Part shown: positions 62,172 to 64,000 of the stretch, piece after piece
How positions within the stretch are numbered: position 1 is the stretch's first letter
Layout of the letters: each line of letters starts with the position of its first letter
Assembly (NCBI GenBank): GCA_002701365.1
Contig: NZUK01000015.1
Span: forward strand, 1-64,000
Direction: 5' to 3'
Source of the DNA: Flavobacteriales bacterium
Lineage (GTDB): Bacteria; Bacteroidota; Bacteroidia; Flavobacteriales; TMED113
DNA length: 64,000 nt
Made by a program: the position numbers and the translations under genes
Notes under the pieces: model-generated
What the model saw: the letters and a program-made list of their open reading frames with translations, nothing else
Database searches by the model: none
What the model was told of the DNA's origin: nothing

Positions 62172-63164
62172 ATGAGTAAAGAATTAGACGCAAAACAAAA
62201 GGCTTTAGCCCTTACAATGGAAAAAATTGAAAAAACTTATGGTAAAGGAACTATCATGAAGCTAGGGGATGCGCCTATTATTGATGTAGAATCTATCTCT
62301 ACAGGTTCTATAGGTATCGATTTAGCCTTAGGTGTTGGTGGTTTACCAAAAGGTAGAGTGGTTGAAATATTTGGGCCAGAATCTTCGGGAAAAACAACCT
62401 TGACCTTACATGCTATTGCAGAAGCTCAACGTAAAGGCGGTATTGCAGCATTTATTGATGCTGAACATGCATTTGATCGCTTTTATGCACAAAAGTTAGG
62501 TGTTGATATAGATAATTTATTAATCTCACAGCCTGATTGCGGTGAACAAGCACTTGAAATAGCTGATAATTTAATTAGATCTGCTGCAATAGATATATTA
62601 GTTATAGACTCTGTGGCAGCTTTAACTCCAAAAAGTGAAATCGAGGGTGAAATGGGAGAGTCTAAACTAGGGCTACAAGCTCGATTAATGTCACAGGCAT
62701 TGAGAAAAATGACTGCTACGATTAGTAAATCAGGTTGTATTTGTGTTTTCATTAATCAATTGAGAGAAAAAATAGGCGTTATGTTTGGTAACCCAGAAAC
62801 TACGACTGGCGGAAACGCGCTAAAATTTTATTCTTCCGTTAGAATTGATATTAGAAGAAGTACTCAGATTAAAGATGGTGATGTTACTATTGGAAATAGA
62901 ACCAGAGTTAAAATAGTCAAAAACAAAGTTGCTCCACCTTTTAGAGGTGCACAATTCGACATCATGTATGGAGAGGGCATATCTAAAACAGGAGAAATTA
63001 TAGATATGGGTGTAGAACATGGTATTATTAATAAGAGTGGTTCTTGGTTTAGTTACGATGGTACTAAGTTAGGGCAAGGAAGAGAGTCAGTTCGAAAAAT
63101 TTTAAAAGATAATCCAGATTTATCTAACGAGTTGGAGTTGAAAATAAAATCATTATTTGCTTAA
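62172..63164 (+). CDS. recA: Recombinase RecA
   Basis: [43 protein letters not shown]. Confidence 0.99.
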   Translation: MSKELDAKQKALALTMEKIEKTYGKGTIMKLGDAPIIDVESISTGSIGIDLALGVGGLPKGRVVEIFGPESSGKTTLTLHAIAEAQRKGGIAAFIDAEHAFDRFYAQKLGVDIDNLLISQPDCGEQALEIADNLIRSAAIDILVIDSVAALTPKSEIEGEMGESKLGLQARLMSQALRKMTATISKSGCICVFINQLREKIGVMFGNPETTTGGNALKFYSSVRIDIRRSTQIKDGDVTIGNRTRVKIVKNKVAPPFRGAQFDIMYGEGISKTGEIIDMGVEHGIINKSGSWFSYDGTKLGQGRESVRKILKDNPDLSNELELKIKSLFA

Positions 63165-63166
63165 AA

Positions 63167-64000
63167 ATGCCTAACTTAAGTTTTTTAAAAAACATAGTAT
63201 TTATTTTATTATGTTCTTCTTTGTTTAGTTGTCAAAATATTTCAAATAGTAGTCAATTTTCTCCTTTAGACTCCCTTTCAATTTTAATTAAAAATGATCC
63301 TGCTAGTATTGATTTTTTAAAACAAAGAGCTTCTCTTTACTTGAAAAACAATAATCTTGAATTAGCAAAAAACGATATAGACCATGCTTATCAAATATTT
63401 AAAAATGATCCTGAGTTATTGCTACTTCGTGGTGAGTCTTATTTTCTTTTGAATGAAACAAGAATTTCTAAAGATAGTTGGCAACGTTGTTTAGAAATTG
63501 ACGCTAATAATATAGATTGTCGAAAAAAATTAACTGAGCTTTTTTGTTTAGTGAAAGATCCACAATGTAATGCAATGATTGATACATTGGCATTATTAAA
63601 TAACAATTTTATATCTCTTGATTTAATTATTTTTCTTAAAGAAATTAAGAGTTACTCAAGAGCAGTTTTTTTTTTAAATAATTTAATTTCCCGATCTTCG
63701 GATGACAGAGAAGCACTTTCTTTATTGGCTATAATACATAGTGATACTTCAAGTTTTAATAATCAGTTTAATGTAGAATTAGCAGATCAGTACTTTTCTA
63801 AACTTATTAGATTATATCCTGAAACTAAAATTAGTTATTATAATTTTGGAAAATATAAACAGGATATTTTCAAATACAATGAAGCATTGAAACTATATAG
63901 TAGATATTTAGAGTTAGACAAATCTAATAAATATGTTTATTATAACATGGGGTTTTGTTTTCTTCAATTGGAAGATTATAATCAGTCCATTGAGTATTTT
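63167..64000 (+). CDS. TPR-containing lipoprotein (partial, runs off the window)
   Basis: ATG at 63167, open to the window end; lipobox LFSC; repeated TPR-like A/Y helices (FGKYKQDIFKYNEALKLYSRYLELDKSNKYVYYNMGFCFLQLEDYNQSIEYF); absent from ORF track because unterminated. Confidence 0.85.
   Translation, partial: MPNLSFLKNIVFILLCSSLFSCQNISNSSQFSPLDSLSILIKNDPASIDFLKQRASLYLKNNNLELAKNDIDHAYQIFKNDPELLLLRGESYFLLNETRISKDSWQRCLEIDANNIDCRKKLTELFCLVKDPQCNAMIDTLALLNNNFISLDLIIFLKEIKSYSRAVFFLNNLISRSSDDREALSLLAIIHSDTSSFNNQFNVELADQYFSKLIRLYPETKISYYNFGKYKQDIFKYNEALKLYSRYLELDKSNKYVYYNMGFCFLQLEDYNQSIEYF

Noticed and set aside
58211-63020. ORFs antisense to uvrA, the small membrane gene and recA
   Set aside because: Nested opposite conserved genes; explained by coding-strand composition.

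Overview
AT-rich, gene-dense chromosomal segment of a Bacteroidota/Flavobacteriia-type bacterium. Evidence: type IX secretion sorting domains, fused E1 alpha/beta dehydrogenase, DUF5777/DUF6438/DUF4293-like families, TTTG-N19-TAnnTTTG promoters. Most of the window is housekeeping: dnaX, rpsF-rpsR-rplI, acnB, purB, holA, pyrG-yidC, mpl, rho, truA, uvrA, nth, bcp, recA, lpxB, surE, murQ and a eukaryotic-type icd. RNA genes are the 16S rRNA 3' end, tRNA-Ile(GAT), tRNA-Ala(TGC) and tRNA-His(GTG). I see no CRISPR array, transposon, prophage or obvious defence island. Points most worth a second look: (1) the 16S-tRNA-Ile-tRNA-Ala unit ends in an intrinsic terminator and runs straight into a peptidase gene with no 23S rRNA; (2) lhgO carries an apparent one-base deletion at a poly-A tract; (3) 7 of 11 convergent gene pairs overlap at their 3' ends, three sharing a palindromic TTAA double stop; (4) a MbnP-MbnH pair lies next to a cytochrome c/DUF5777/YceI cluster; (5) a standalone PD-(D/E)XK HsdR-N-like protein is divergent from holA; (6) a 47-aa micro-ORF lies behind an ECF sigma gene; (7) Rho has a repeat-containing, Lys-rich disordered insert. 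Family calls come from reading motifs without database searches. I did not find a convincing wholly new multi-gene system.
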